Numbered from the stretch's first letter, positions 12,021 through 22,623 are shown. The stretch: DNA of 64,000 nt from Clarkia xantiana subsp. parviflora (GCA_036873135.1 JAPTYO010000017.1:14942001-15006000); one strand, 5' to 3'. A program made the numbers and translations. Notes: a model not told the origin generated them from the letters alone.

Positions 12021-12235
12021 CTCAACGGTCCAGATTAAGACTCTTCGACTTCGACGACTCGGATCGAAGTGTCCTTTCAACCGTCTTCTTCGACTATAAA
12101 ACCCTAGCCACAGTCATAATTTAACTTTTACCGTCTTCGAATTCTCAAAAGCTCTCTGATTTCGAAGGTCTTTGGAGTCTCTCCGATCCTCTTTCCGGCG
12201 ACATCTTGTTCATCTCCTTCAACCTCTACTTCATT
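12021..12235 (+). promoter_or_regulatory. Promoter and leader of C's antisense gene
   Basis: TATAAAA begins at 12095, 141 bp before the start codon, followed by ACCCTAGCC. An upstream CTCAACGGTCC lies at 12021-12031. Both blocks are shared with E, where the TATA box is changed to TATGAAA. A leader of roughly 110 bases would follow if transcription starts about 30 bp downstream of the TATA box. Confidence 0.65.
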
Positions 12236-14921
12236 ATGTCTGGTAAGGAAACCCCCTTCGTTGTTTGTTTGTCTCTTTCTTTCTAATTTTTCCCAGAGTC
12301 CCACTGTATTTTCTTGCCTTGGTTGCTTTTCAGACAGCGGTTCCAGCTCCGAGGGGAGAAAACCTTTTAAATTTGACTATGCTCCAAATGAGATTTCTAC
12401 TACTACTTACGATGCAGCTCTCCGAGAGGGTTGCATCACCATCACCTGGGAACCTCATTTCCCTTATCCTCGGCATCGTCCCTCGAGTGACCCTGAGGTT
12501 ACTCGTCCCCAGAAAGGGGAGGTATTTGTCTCAACGGGACAAATATCAGCGGGGATCAGGTTCCCCTTTTGCGGTAACCTGGCCGAGCTGTGCCAACACT
12601 ACCAAACACACCCCACTACCTTCTCTCCTCATGCCATCCGTATCTGGAACGCCTTTCAAGTCCTCTGTCTCCGACAGAAGTGGGTCTACAACCTCCAACT
12701 TTTCCGGACCTTCTATGGGCTGAAATGCAACGAGGCGGGGGTTTGCGCCTTCTACCCTCGGATGCCCAAATGGAGTAAGCAGCAGCTTGCCCGGCACGGT
12801 TGGACCAGTGACACCTGGAAGGTGGTCAAGGGTCGGGGACTCTTGATCGATACGGGGTCCGACAACAGTAGCTGGAAGAAGAGCTACTTCTTCATCCGAC
12901 ATTCTTCCATTCCTTGGCCTCGGTGGGAGGTGGCAGCAGACCCTCCGCCTGCTTTCCACTCTTATGCTGATGAGGATTTCGAGACTCTCCAATTGATCCA
13001 GCTTTATCGTTGGGGGGAGTCTTACACTCCTCTCAATGCTAACTCTCTGGTGGAGCGGGACCTGGTGCACACCGGGGTCCGACTCCTCAGTATTGTCTCT
13101 GGGGGGGCAGCTCTTCGACGGCCCTTCTAGCGTGGTCCCTTGGGTAAATTTCTAACTTTTCTTCGTTTATTGTTTGCAGCCAAGAAGGTATCTGTGCTGA
13201 CCGATCTATTCCTTAAGCAGGGGGAGACCGATGCTGTCCGCCCCTCGCGGAAGAGGAAGTCTGCTAAGAAGGCTGCTGCCAGGTCGGGGTCTCCTTCAGC
13301 GGAGCAGCCCAAGCGGCCTCGGGTGGATCTGGACCAACTCTTCGAGGTCCAGAATGCTGAAGAAGGTAAACAACTCCGACTTACTATTAAATCGTATAAA
13401 AGGATGGTCCCGTCGGACTTGATTTCCTCGACCAAGAAAGGCCGTATTGCTGATGTCAAAAGGATCCTTCGAGGCGAAACTCCCCGAGTCTTGAAGGCCG
13501 GCTACTACCACTACCGCGGGAAGGATCAATACGTCTCCCGACGTATCATTTGGTGTAAGAATCCCGATGAACTTCCTGACTACCTATTTGAAGCTCTTCA
13601 TCCTCCAGGTGCAGGTCGCTCGGGAGCTTCCTCGGGTGCTGCAGCTTCCACAGATGCACCGCCTTCAGCGGGGGTGCCTTCCTCAGCTGGAGAGAAGGCA
13701 CCATCTGGTGAACAGTTTCGCCAGGTGGAGACTTTGGACTCCTCCGAGGAGACCGGTGGGGTTGACCCCCCTCAGCAGCGTCGGAAGGCGGGGCAATCCC
13801 CTTTGAAACCAACCCCTCAGGGGCCGCCTCCCTCGTCTTCTCCGCAGCAGCGGGAGCTTTCACCTATTCACGACTTCTCTCCCTCCCCTGTCCGGGCCGA
13901 GACGGAGATGTGCCCTTCTCTTCCTCGTCCCATCTCTCCTCTGGCTCTTGATGGGGACTTCTACAGGCCCTTCAACTCTTCACAGGCTGATGCCCCCTGG
14001 GCTCCTATCCAGACGCTCCAGGGAGTCCCGCCCACACAAGGGGAACAGGACCAAGAACTGGCCCTGCATCTGCTGGCGGGTTCCATCCTGCCCTCTATGC
14101 GACATCCGATTCACCTCAATCGGACGCATATGCAGCGGGACGTCAGGGGTATGGCTGTGCGCCGCATCGAGGTGAGATTTTGCTTTTTTCTTGTCGATCG
14201 ATAAATCGGGTCTTCTGTCCTTCTAACACTTTTTCTCTTTTGATTGTAGGAGCTCGGGGATTACAACCGCCTCATCGGGTATGTCATTGCTTACGATGAG
14301 GCCCGGGAGCGGGACCGAGGAGTCCGCGAGCAGCTTCAGGCGGATCTCAAGGCTTCCCAGTCTTCGCGGGGGAAGTTGGCCAAAGAGCTGGCTGTCCTCA
14401 ATGAGAAGATTCGGGGCCTTCAGCAGCAGATCGCGGACTTCGAGGGGCTCTTGAGGCAAGAGCGGCAAGAGCGGGGGGCAGTCGTGGATCGGCTGACCCA
14501 GGAGAAGAAGGCCGCCGAGGACCAGCTGGTCCTCGAGAAGAAGGCTCTGGAGGAGCTGATCGCGGGGTTCCCGGCACGGCTGGCCGAAGCGGAGGCCAAG
14601 GGTCGGGAGGACTATCGAAGGTCGGAGGGCTTCCAAGCTGACGCCATGAAGTTCTTTGGCGCGGAGGTGGAGAACACTCTCTTCAACGCCGTTGAGGAGC
14701 TCCACCTGAAGTACGGGGATGCCATAAACTTCGACAAGTCTCCTTCCCTCGCTCCCTTTGCGAAGAAGTATTTTGCTCTTTCTGAGGAGAGTGATGGGGG
14801 GAGTACCCCCATAATTGTCGAAGACGCCTCTGAGCTTCCAAGTGCGGACGCCCCGACAGCCAATCCTCCCAAAACCAATCCTGTGGACCCCTCTGCTGCT
14901 GCTGACAAGGACCAAGCTTGA
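12236..14921 (+). CDS. Antisense accessory gene of C, four exons
   Basis: Exon 1 ATGTCTG (12236-12242); 91-bp GT-AG intron; exon 2 12334-13143; second intron from 13144 with acceptors at 13179 or 13220; exon 3 to 14171; 78-bp intron; exon 4 14250-14921. Exon 2 holds the PF04195-like domain (GIRFPFC, PHAIRIWNAF, SWKKSYFF). Exon 3 begins with a basic RKRKSAKK stretch that could be a nuclear signal, then a proline/serine-rich linker. Exon 4 is a charged coiled coil ending in DKDQA. A run of seven G (13102-13108, six expected from comparison) leads to a TAG at 13128-13130, 13 bases before the donor. Full translation is therefore doubtful unless splicing or slippage avoids it. The role is unknown. 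Confidence 0.72.
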
Positions 14922-16286
14922 ATGCTTTTATCTTTCAGAGTCCTTGTATTTTCTTCTCTTGTGTCGTCGTCGGGCCTTCGAGCCCTTTTATCAATATTAG
15001 ACTCCTTTAATTCCGATGTCTTGTTGTCTTTCGTCTTTCCCGACTATTTAACAACCCGCACCACTTAAGGCGACTTAGCATCGAGTGCATCACTTAAGAC
15101 GACTTAGTTCTTTAGCAGTCGAAACTTCGATACTTACGAATTTCTCATACGTCCTTCCCGACGATTTAATAACTTGCACCACTTAAGGCGACTTAATATC
15201 GCTACTTAGGATAAACCTAAAGATCGCGCACCACTTAAGGCGACTTAATCCCACGCATCCCTTAAGACGACTTTGAATACTTAGAATAAATCTAAGTATT
15301 GTGCACCACTTAAGGCGACTTTCATCGTTTACCACTGAAGGCGGCTTTCGGATACTTAGAATAAATCTAAGTATAGTGCACCACTTAAGGCGGCTTTCAT
15401 CGTGCACCACTGAAGGCGACTTTCAGATACTTAGAATAAATCTAAGTATTGTGCACCACTTAAGGCGGCTTTCACCGTGCACCACTGGAGGCGACTTTCG
15501 GATACATAGAATAAATCTAAGTATTGTGCACCACTTAAGGCGGCTTTCACCGTGCACCACTGGAGGCGACTTTCGGATACATAGAATAAATCTAAGTATT
15601 GTGCACCACTTAAGGCGGCTTTCATCGTGCACCACTGAAGGCGACTTTCATCGTGCACCACTGAAGGCGACTTTCATCGTGCACCACTGAAGGCGACTTT
15701 CATCGTGCACCACTGAAGGCGACTTTGATCGTGCACCACTGAAGGCGACTTTCATCGTGCACCACTGAAGGCGACTTTCATCGTGCACCACTGAAGGCGA
15801 CTTTCATCGTGCACCACTGAAGGCGACTTTCATCGTGCACCACTGAAGGCGACTTTCATCGTGCACCACTGAAGGCGACTTTCATCGTGCACCACTGAAG
15901 GGGACTTTCATCGTGCACCACTGAAGGCGACTTTCATCGTGCACCACTGAAGGCGACTTTCATCGTGCACCACTGAAGGCGACTTTCATCGTGCACCACT
16001 GAAGGCGACTTTCATCGTGCACCACTGAAGGCGACTTTTACACTTAGCTTAAATCTAAGGACAAATCTTATTTGGAAGCGACCTCTTTATTAATTGGCAT
16101 AAGATAAGCTTACATCGAATTAAACGATAAACAGCATACACCACTTAAGGCGATATTACATCGGGCACCACTTAAGGCGACTTTATCGGGCACCACTTAA
16201 GGCGACTTTCTTGGGCACCACTTAAGGCGACTTTCTCGGGCACCACTTAAGGCGACTTTCTCGGGCACCACTTAAGGCGACTTTCT
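14922..16286. repeat. Non-coding spacer of C with a 26-bp satellite-like array
   Basis: From about 15615 to 16040 there are some 16 head-to-tail copies of a 26-bp unit (core GCACCACTGAAGGCGACTTT), nearly identical. Older, more varied copies lie at 15050-15615, interspersed with a hairpin TACTTAGA-ATAAA-TCTAAGTA (for example 15428-15448). A second set with GGGCACCACTTAAGGCGACT is at 16137-16285. It sits between the converging ends of the antisense gene and gag-pol. Confidence 0.95.
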
Positions 16287-19200
16287 TCAAGCATGGTGTT
16301 TCTTCAAGTGTTCGCCACTGAAAGAATGTTTTAACGGTCTGCCATCGAGGTCTTCCAACTTGTATGCGTTCGGAGCTGGCATCCCCACGACCTTATAAGG
16401 TCCTTCCCATTTTGGTGACATCTTGTTGATTCGATCCAAAAGGGTGAACTCGTTGTGACGCCAAACCAGTTCCCCGACGAAGAACTGTCGGGACTTCACT
16501 CGCCGATTATAGTACCTGGCCGTCGCTAAGCGCATTCGTGCTTGGACTTCATCGGCTTCCCGCCTTTTCTCTTCAAGTAGGTCCATGTCCAGACGTCTCA
16601 CTTCATCGTTCGTTAGGGGCTCGTAATATCTCATCCGATGGGATGCCACAGCTACCTCCACAGGAGCGACAGCTTCCGTGCCATAAACAAGGCCAAACGG
16701 AGTCTCCCCTGTTGATCGTTTGGGTGTCGTTCTAACAGCCCAAAGTACATTTTCCAGTTCGTTCAGCCATTTGCCCTTCAAGGCATAGACCCTCTTCTTC
16801 AGGCCATCCATCACGATTTTGTTGGCTGATTCCACCTGGCCATTAGTCTGAGCATGGCGTACGGAGGCGGTCCGATGCTCAACGTTCAGTTCTTCCAGAT
16901 ACTCCCTCACCTGAGAGCCATTAAACAGTGGGCCATTGTCGCTGATCACCACCTTAGGAATCCCGTATCTGGATACGATGTGGGTTTGGAGGAACTTGAC
17001 GATCTGGTTCCCCGTTGTTCTGGCCAATGCCTTCGCCTCTATCCATTTCGAAAAATAATCGATAGCTACAAGTAAATACTTACATTGTGCTTGTGCTTGT
17101 GGAAGAGGTCCCACCAAGTCGATGCCCCACTGCGCGAAGGGCCAAGCGCTCTTGATGGATGTCAGGTTAGCAGCCGGAGCCACAATACTCGGGGCGTACC
17201 TCTGGCACGCGTCGCATGATCGGACCAACGCCGTTGCTTCTTTGTTCATCGTGGGCCAGTAGTAGCCTAAGTTCAACACCTTCCTCAAAATGGATCGGGC
17301 CCCTTCGTGACAAGCCGCGATCCCCTCATGCATTTCCTTCAGGATTCGGTTGGTTTCGGGTTCTGCTACACACTTCAGGTACGGAGTCGAGAACCACCCC
17401 TTCTTGTACAGCTGATTGTCCAACATCACATAATTAGACGCGATCCGACATATCCTGTCTGCTGCTACCTTATCCTCGGGGATCGCCCCCGTAGTCAGAT
17501 ACGCGACTATCGGGGTCATCCAAGTGGGCTCCTCCTCCGATTTTGCTTCAACGGTGCACACCTGCGTGGGGTCGATGTTTGACAAGATCACCTTCTCCAG
17601 GAAGTGCACCTTCCGATTTTCTTCTAAGGGTGCCCCCAGGGCAAATTTGCTCAAGGCGTCTGCCTCTACGTTCTCCTCCCTCGGAATAGCCTCGATATCG
17701 AAGCTTTTGAAGCTCTCTCTCAGGGTTTGTACCTCTCGCAGATACTTCTTCATTATCGGGCTCCTTGCTTCGTATCGCCCTTGAACTTGGTTCACGATTA
17801 ACGCTGCGTCGCACTTCACTCTCAAGTGATCGATTCCAGTGCCTTTAGCAATTTTTAAGCCCGTGATAAGAGCTTCATACTCCGCTTCGTTGTTTGTGGC
17901 CTTGAATGTTAAAGCCAAGGCATATCGGAGCGGTTCACCTTCACCCGGTGGTATCAACAAGAAGCCCGCTCCTGATCCGTCTGAACTTGCGGAGCCATCC
18001 GTGTACATCTCCCAGGTATTTTCCTTGTTTGGCTGTTCTGATTGCTCTGCCCTCTCAGGTTGTTCTTCTATCGGGACCTCCATGGTTGCCCCCTCTACAG
18101 GGCCCGTTTCTTCTAGATCGGGGACTGTAGATTCTGCTATAAAGTCCGCCAATGCCTGGCCCTTGATTGCCGTTCTTGGAGCAAAGTGTATTCGAAACTC
18201 ACTGAGCTCTACTGCCCATTTCACCAATCTCCCCGACGCATCTGGTCGGTTCAAAAAATGCTTCAAAGGCTGGTTCGTTAGCACAGTGATCTCGTGTGTG
18301 TGGAAATATGGCCTTAGCTTCCGAGCAGTAATTATCAACGCAAAGAGGTACTTCTCAACGGCGGGATAGTTCAATTCAGATTTGGCAAATGCCTTGCTTA
18401 CATAATAGACGGGGACTTGATTACCCTCGACAACCTTTACTAACACAGAGCTAATGGCAAATTCAGAAACAACCAAATAAAGGAAGAGCGGCTCGCCTGG
18501 AACCGGTTTCGCCAGCGGCGGGAGTGTGCGAAGATGCTGCTTGAGTGCTTGGAACGCCTCTTCACATTTGGCGGTCCATTCAAATTTTTTGTTGGCTCTC
18601 AAGACTTCAAAAAACGGCATTGATCGGTCGCTGTCTTTGGACAAGAAGCGGTTCATTGCAGCTAGTCGGCCATTCAGTACTTGCACCTCCCGATGGTTTA
18701 TCGGAGACTGCATCTCCTCGATTGCCCTCAGCTTCTCAGGGTTCACTTCAATTCCTCTTTGGCTCACCATGAAGCCCAAAAAATTCCCTGAGTGGACTCC
18801 GAAGGCGCATTTCGTCGGGTTCAAGCGAACTTGATGAAGCCTTATCCGCTCAAACGCAATGGTAAGGTTGTGCACGTGATCCTCGGCTTGTCGGGACTTC
18901 ACTAGCATATCATCCACGTAAGCTTCCATGGTCTCTCCCAGCATATCCCCAAACAGCTTGTTCACCATCCGCTGGTAGGTTGCCCCGGCGTTGATCAACC
19001 CGAAAGGCATGACATCATAGTGATAGATGTCGCTGTCTGCATAAAACGCAGTGTGGGGGGCGTCTTCCTTGGCCATCTTGATCTGGTTGTAGCCTGAATA
19101 CGCATCCATGAAACTCAGCAGCTCATGTCCCGATGTGGCATCCACCAGCTGGTCAATCCTCGGGAGTGGATAGCAATCTTTTGGACAAGCTTTGTTTAAG

Positions 19201-21890
19201 TCGCGGAAGTCCACGCACATTCGCCACTTCCCGTTAGTCTTCCTCACCAGTACCGGGTTGGCGACCCAGGTCTGGAATCGGAGCTCCTTGATGAAACCGG
19301 CGTCGAGCAACCTGCCCACCTCCTGCTGGATCGCGATCTTCTTATCCGTGCCCATCGGACGCCTTTTCTGTGTGATAGGCTTGATCGCGGGGTCTATCTT
19401 CAGCTCGTGCACGATCACATCGGGGCTGACTCCTGGCATATCGCTGGGGGACCAGGCAAACAGCTCCTTGAACTCCTTCAGCAGCTCTACCAGTTTTTGG
19501 GCTGTCTCTTCAGTTAGAGCGGACCCGATTTTTACCTTCCTCTGGGGTCCGTCGATCTCGACCTCTTTCAGATCTTCTACGGGGGCGGGACGCCCAAACT
19601 CTTCCCTGGGATCTGTGTCTGTCTGGAGGACAGTCATAGCCTCTCGCCTCCTCCTCCGGGTGGCATTAACATAGCATTTTCGGGAAGCCACTTGGTCGCC
19701 CTTGACCTCTCCGACTCCGTGGTCGGTCGGGAACTTCATTTTCTGGTGCACAGTCGAGGCAACCGCCATCAGAGGATTAATGGTGGTTCTCCCGATAATT
19801 GCATTGTAAGTCCCTGCAGAATCAACCACGACAAACTCCACATTCCTCCTTTCTGATTTCCACCCGCTACCAAACTCCACTGGTAAGGTGACTACTCCTA
19901 GCGGGTAGGAAGTTGAGCCAGAGAACCCGACCATCGGGAAGTTTGCTTCCTTCAGATCCTTCTTCGTCTTTCCCATGGCTTCCAGCGCGTCCATGAATAG
20001 AATGTCGGAGGAGCTCCCTCCGTCGATTAGGATTCTCTTCATCTCAAACCCATCTACATCCAGGGTTACCACCAGGGCATCGTCGTGCGGAGTCTCCACG
20101 CCTATGAGGTCTTCAGACAAGAAGGAGATTACCATCTCTTCTTTCAAGGTCCAAGATCGAGACCTCTTACCCAGCACCACCGCTGTAGGGATCCTAGAGG
20201 CGTAAACCTCTCGAGCGGATGAGGTATCTCCTCCAGCAGCAAACCCTCCATGAATCACGTTGATGACTCGTCTTTCTTTGCGAACACCGGATGACTCTGG
20301 ATCAGTTCTCTTCTTCTTCGGGGACCGATCGCGGGATCGGGAATGGGACTGCGATCGGGACCGAGAGCGGGACCTGCATCGTTTGTCCCCGACGAACTCC
20401 TTGAGCTTTCCCTTCTGGATTAGCTTTTCAATCTCCTTCTTTAGCTCCCGACAGTGATTGGTGTCGTGGCCATTTGCGCGGTGAAACCGACAATAGCGAT
20501 ATGTGCGGGACCCCAGGAATTCTCCATCTTTCTTCGGGGGGTATCTGTAGATACCTTGTCGTTCCATGACTGTCAGCACTTCTGCCATGGAACAGTTAAG
20601 AGGAATGTCGAGATCTTCCCGCTTATCCTTTCTTGGAGGACGCCTATCCTCCATCCGACCAGAGCGACCTCGGTCCCGACTGCCCTCCGGTTTGCCCTTT
20701 GACTTACGATCGTCGAAAGGCTTGCTTGACTGCTTCCCTTTATTCGACTTTGGGGGCTCCAGTTCTCCCGCGGCTATCCTAGACTCCTGGACATCGATCT
20801 GCCGCTTTACCCTCTTCTGCAAAGCCTCCATATTCCACACAGCCTTCTCAGCCACGCTGTGCATCAAGTCGGAGCCATAGGGGGCGGTCAGATTCCGAAT
20901 AAAGGTGCGGATGGTCTCGCCCTCCGAGATTTCCTCGTCTATCTCTGCTACGCTGGCTGTGTACCGCTGGTAATAGTGTGCCAGCGACTCGTCGGGCCTC
21001 TGCACCACCTGGGTTAGGGACCTCACGCTCTTCAACAAACGTCTGCGACGCTGGTATTGTCGAATGAAGCGGTCGTGCATATCCGCCCAACAGGTAATGC
21101 AGCCTGGGGGCAGGCTAAAGAACCAGGTCAAGGCTCTTTCTCCAAGGGTGTTTGGGAACAGTGTACACACTATATCTTCATTCGGGGCTCTACCCAGACA
21201 CGCCATAAGGTGCTTCTGGACATGACGGACTGGATCTCCTTCGCCATCATATTCCTTAATCTCGGGGATACCCAGCCCAGGCGGGGCGAGGGTGTCTATT
21301 AGTCGGGGAACGAAGGGATGAGTGGATCGATCCCTCTGCTCCGACACTAGCGGCTTCTGTTCTCCCATACAGATGTTCACGATCTTTACCACCTGGTCGG
21401 GAGTAATGGGACCATTCAGGGGAATGGTCCTGTACTGTACTGGTCCTGGCCCATCAACCACGAACCTTTCCGGCTGACCGGTTGCCCTACCTCTGTCCTG
21501 GCCTCGGGGCGGGGCTTCCTGCGCATTCTGACCCTCTGTTGGTAGGGTTGCTTCCTCCAGCGGGGGCATCTCCTCCTGCCTCCTGGCAGCCTCCCTTCGG
21601 TCCAAGAGAGCCTCTACAGCCGCCAGAAACATGGGCATGGCCTCGGCCACGGCCCTCGTCAAATCTGCAGCTGGGGGAGCCTCCTGCCCCCTGTTATCCT
21701 GGTGTTGAGGGGCAACATCTTCGGGATGCGATCCGTTGTATCCTCCTGTCTGGGAGAGCTCAGCCGGGGGATGGTTCTGGTTTTCTCCTTGTTCCGGTAC
21801 TGAATTCAGGTTTGTTGCAGCGGGGTGACGGGAACCACCGGATTGTCCTCTCTTGTTCTTGCCAGCCGCCATCGATCGAGTAGAAGGCAT
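16287..21890 (-). CDS. gag-pol polyprotein of element C, intact
   Basis: One frame of 1867 codons from ATG at 21890; this start is chosen because it follows the primer binding site and matches the gag start of E, while upstream in-frame ATGs lie in the LTR. Approximate order: low-complexity N-terminus; gag core about 210-340 (WFFSLPPG, YYQRY); knuckle C-x2-H-x4-H-x4-C about 466-480; protease IDGGSSSD about 620; RT about 860-1080 with YVDD near 991; RNase H to about 1270; archaeal-like RNase H about 1294-1420 (YTDGS, NNEAEYEAL, VKCDA, EADALSK); integrase about 1530-1867 with CHEGA/CDACQ, D in WGIDLVGP, D in ISDNGP, E in GQVESANK and a WEGPYKVV module. All catalytic residues I looked for are present. 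It should give virus-like particles, reverse transcription and integration, so C could be autonomous and could serve D and F in trans. Confidence 0.95.
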   Translation of the reverse strand: MPSTRSMAAGKNKRGQSGGSRHPAATNLNSVPEQGENQNHPPAELSQTGGYNGSHPEDVAPQHQDNRGQEAPPAADLTRAVAEAMPMFLAAVEALLDRREAARRQEEMPPLEEATLPTEGQNAQEAPPRGQDRGRATGQPERFVVDGPGPVQYRTIPLNGPITPDQVVKIVNICMGEQKPLVSEQRDRSTHPFVPRLIDTLAPPGLGIPEIKEYDGEGDPVRHVQKHLMACLGRAPNEDIVCTLFPNTLGERALTWFFSLPPGCITCWADMHDRFIRQYQRRRRLLKSVRSLTQVVQRPDESLAHYYQRYTASVAEIDEEISEGETIRTFIRNLTAPYGSDLMHSVAEKAVWNMEALQKRVKRQIDVQESRIAAGELEPPKSNKGKQSSKPFDDRKSKGKPEGSRDRGRSGRMEDRRPPRKDKREDLDIPLNCSMAEVLTVMERQGIYRYPPKKDGEFLGSRTYRYCRFHRANGHDTNHCRELKKEIEKLIQKGKLKEFVGDKRCRSRSRSRSQSHSRSRDRSPKKKRTDPESSGVRKERRVINVIHGGFAAGGDTSSAREVYASRIPTAVVLGKRSRSWTLKEEMVISFLSEDLIGVETPHDDALVVTLDVDGFEMKRILIDGGSSSDILFMDALEAMGKTKKDLKEANFPMVGFSGSTSYPLGVVTLPVEFGSGWKSERRNVEFVVVDSAGTYNAIIGRTTINPLMAVASTVHQKMKFPTDHGVGEVKGDQVASRKCYVNATRRRRREAMTVLQTDTDPREEFGRPAPVEDLKEVEIDGPQRKVKIGSALTEETAQKLVELLKEFKELFAWSPSDMPGVSPDVIVHELKIDPAIKPITQKRRPMGTDKKIAIQQEVGRLLDAGFIKELRFQTWVANPVLVRKTNGKWRMCVDFRDLNKACPKDCYPLPRIDQLVDATSGHELLSFMDAYSGYNQIKMAKEDAPHTAFYADSDIYHYDVMPFGLINAGATYQRMVNKLFGDMLGETMEAYVDDMLVKSRQAEDHVHNLTIAFERIRLHQVRLNPTKCAFGVHSGNFLGFMVSQRGIEVNPEKLRAIEEMQSPINHREVQVLNGRLAAMNRFLSKDSDRSMPFFEVLRANKKFEWTAKCEEAFQALKQHLRTLPPLAKPVPGEPLFLYLVVSEFAISSVLVKVVEGNQVPVYYVSKAFAKSELNYPAVEKYLFALIITARKLRPYFHTHEITVLTNQPLKHFLNRPDASGRLVKWAVELSEFRIHFAPRTAIKGQALADFIAESTVPDLEETGPVEGATMEVPIEEQPERAEQSEQPNKENTWEMYTDGSASSDGSGAGFLLIPPGEGEPLRYALALTFKATNNEAEYEALITGLKIAKGTGIDHLRVKCDAALIVNQVQGRYEARSPIMKKYLREVQTLRESFKSFDIEAIPREENVEADALSKFALGAPLEENRKVHFLEKVILSNIDPTQVCTVEAKSEEEPTWMTPIVAYLTTGAIPEDKVAADRICRIASNYVMLDNQLYKKGWFSTPYLKCVAEPETNRILKEMHEGIAACHEGARSILRKVLNLGYYWPTMNKEATALVRSCDACQRYAPSIVAPAANLTSIKSAWPFAQWGIDLVGPLPQAQAQCKYLLVAIDYFSKWIEAKALARTTGNQIVKFLQTHIVSRYGIPKVVISDNGPLFNGSQVREYLEELNVEHRTASVRHAQTNGQVESANKIVMDGLKKRVYALKGKWLNELENVLWAVRTTPKRSTGETPFGLVYGTEAVAPVEVAVASHRMRYYEPLTNDEVRRLDMDLLEEKRREADEVQARMRLATARYYNRRVKSRQFFVGELVWRHNEFTLLDRINKMSPKWEGPYKVVGMPAPNAYKLEDLDGRPLKHSFSGEHLKKHHA

Positions 21891-21907
21891 ATAAGCTTTT
21901 TGTTTGA

Positions 21908-21925
21908 TTCCCACAGACGGCGCCA
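21908..21925 (-). promoter_or_regulatory. Primer binding site of element C
   Basis: TGGCGCCGTCTGTGGGAA on the minus strand, one base from the 5' LTR. Confidence 0.87.
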
Positions 21926-21926
21926 A

Positions 21927-22623
21927 TGTTGGATCACGGTGGAACTCCCGTACGGATCTTGACGGCAATCCTAGCTCCTTTGCTCCACGCAATCCTGCAA
22001 GAGGGGATAGACCGGGCGGTGACCCAGAATCCCTCTTCGATGCTTAAATGAGTACTTCGTCTGACTGGCAAGTAACAGATATCAAAGTGTATTCAACTCA
22101 ACGTAAGTCATCTGAGGTGACCTCCTACCCTTTTATAGGCAAAGAGATGCCTCAGGTACCTGGCGAACCGTTAGGGGTGGTTAACCCGTATCCCGCTTAT
22201 CTCGTACGTGATCTCGCGTATCTTAGCCATGCCCCGCGTATCTCGGCCACGATCCGTGTATCTTAACCACGTTCCGTATATCTCGGCAACGCCCCGCATA
22301 TCTTGGCTTTATCCTATGATAACGAGCCCCGACTCCCGTCGGGGACTCTAGAGTTATCTTGTTGTGTCACCGCTCGGGGCCCCTCGTCATCGTGACAGGG
22401 CCTATCATTCTCAGGGATTCATCATCGGGGCCTATTTGAAGGCTTCTCATCGGGAGCTTCTAGCTCCACTGTCGGGACCGACTCCGTCGGGACCTTGCTT
22501 CGTCGGGACTCCCTTCATCGGGACCCTTCTCCTAGGTCATCTTGACCCTTACTCTGGGCCTGGTGGGCCTGTTTGCCGTTTCTTCACCGTTAAAGGGCCT
22601 GACGGCTATAGTCGGACCCATCA
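21927..22623 (-). repeat. 5' LTR of element C (697 bp)
   Basis: Same length as the 3' LTR; minus-strand TATA box at about 22131-22137. It drives the genomic RNA of C. B's pol resumes right after the GCCGC duplication. Confidence 0.94.

Larger units (their letters stand above)
11013..22623 (-). mobile_element. Element C: complete, apparently intact Tat-type retrotransposon
   Basis: 11.6 kb with two 697-bp LTRs and the target duplication GCCGC (11008-11012 and 22624-22628). It is inserted in B's integrase codons. It has a primer binding site, one uninterrupted gag-pol frame, a polypurine tract, a repeat array and the antisense gene. About 11 mismatches between the LTRs by eye indicate a recent insertion. 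It is the only element here with an open gag-pol. Confidence 0.96.

Noticed and set aside
15615..16040. Regular short repeats that look like a CRISPR array
   Set aside because: The 26-bp units are head to tail with no unique spacers, in plant retrotransposon DNA; it is a tandem array.
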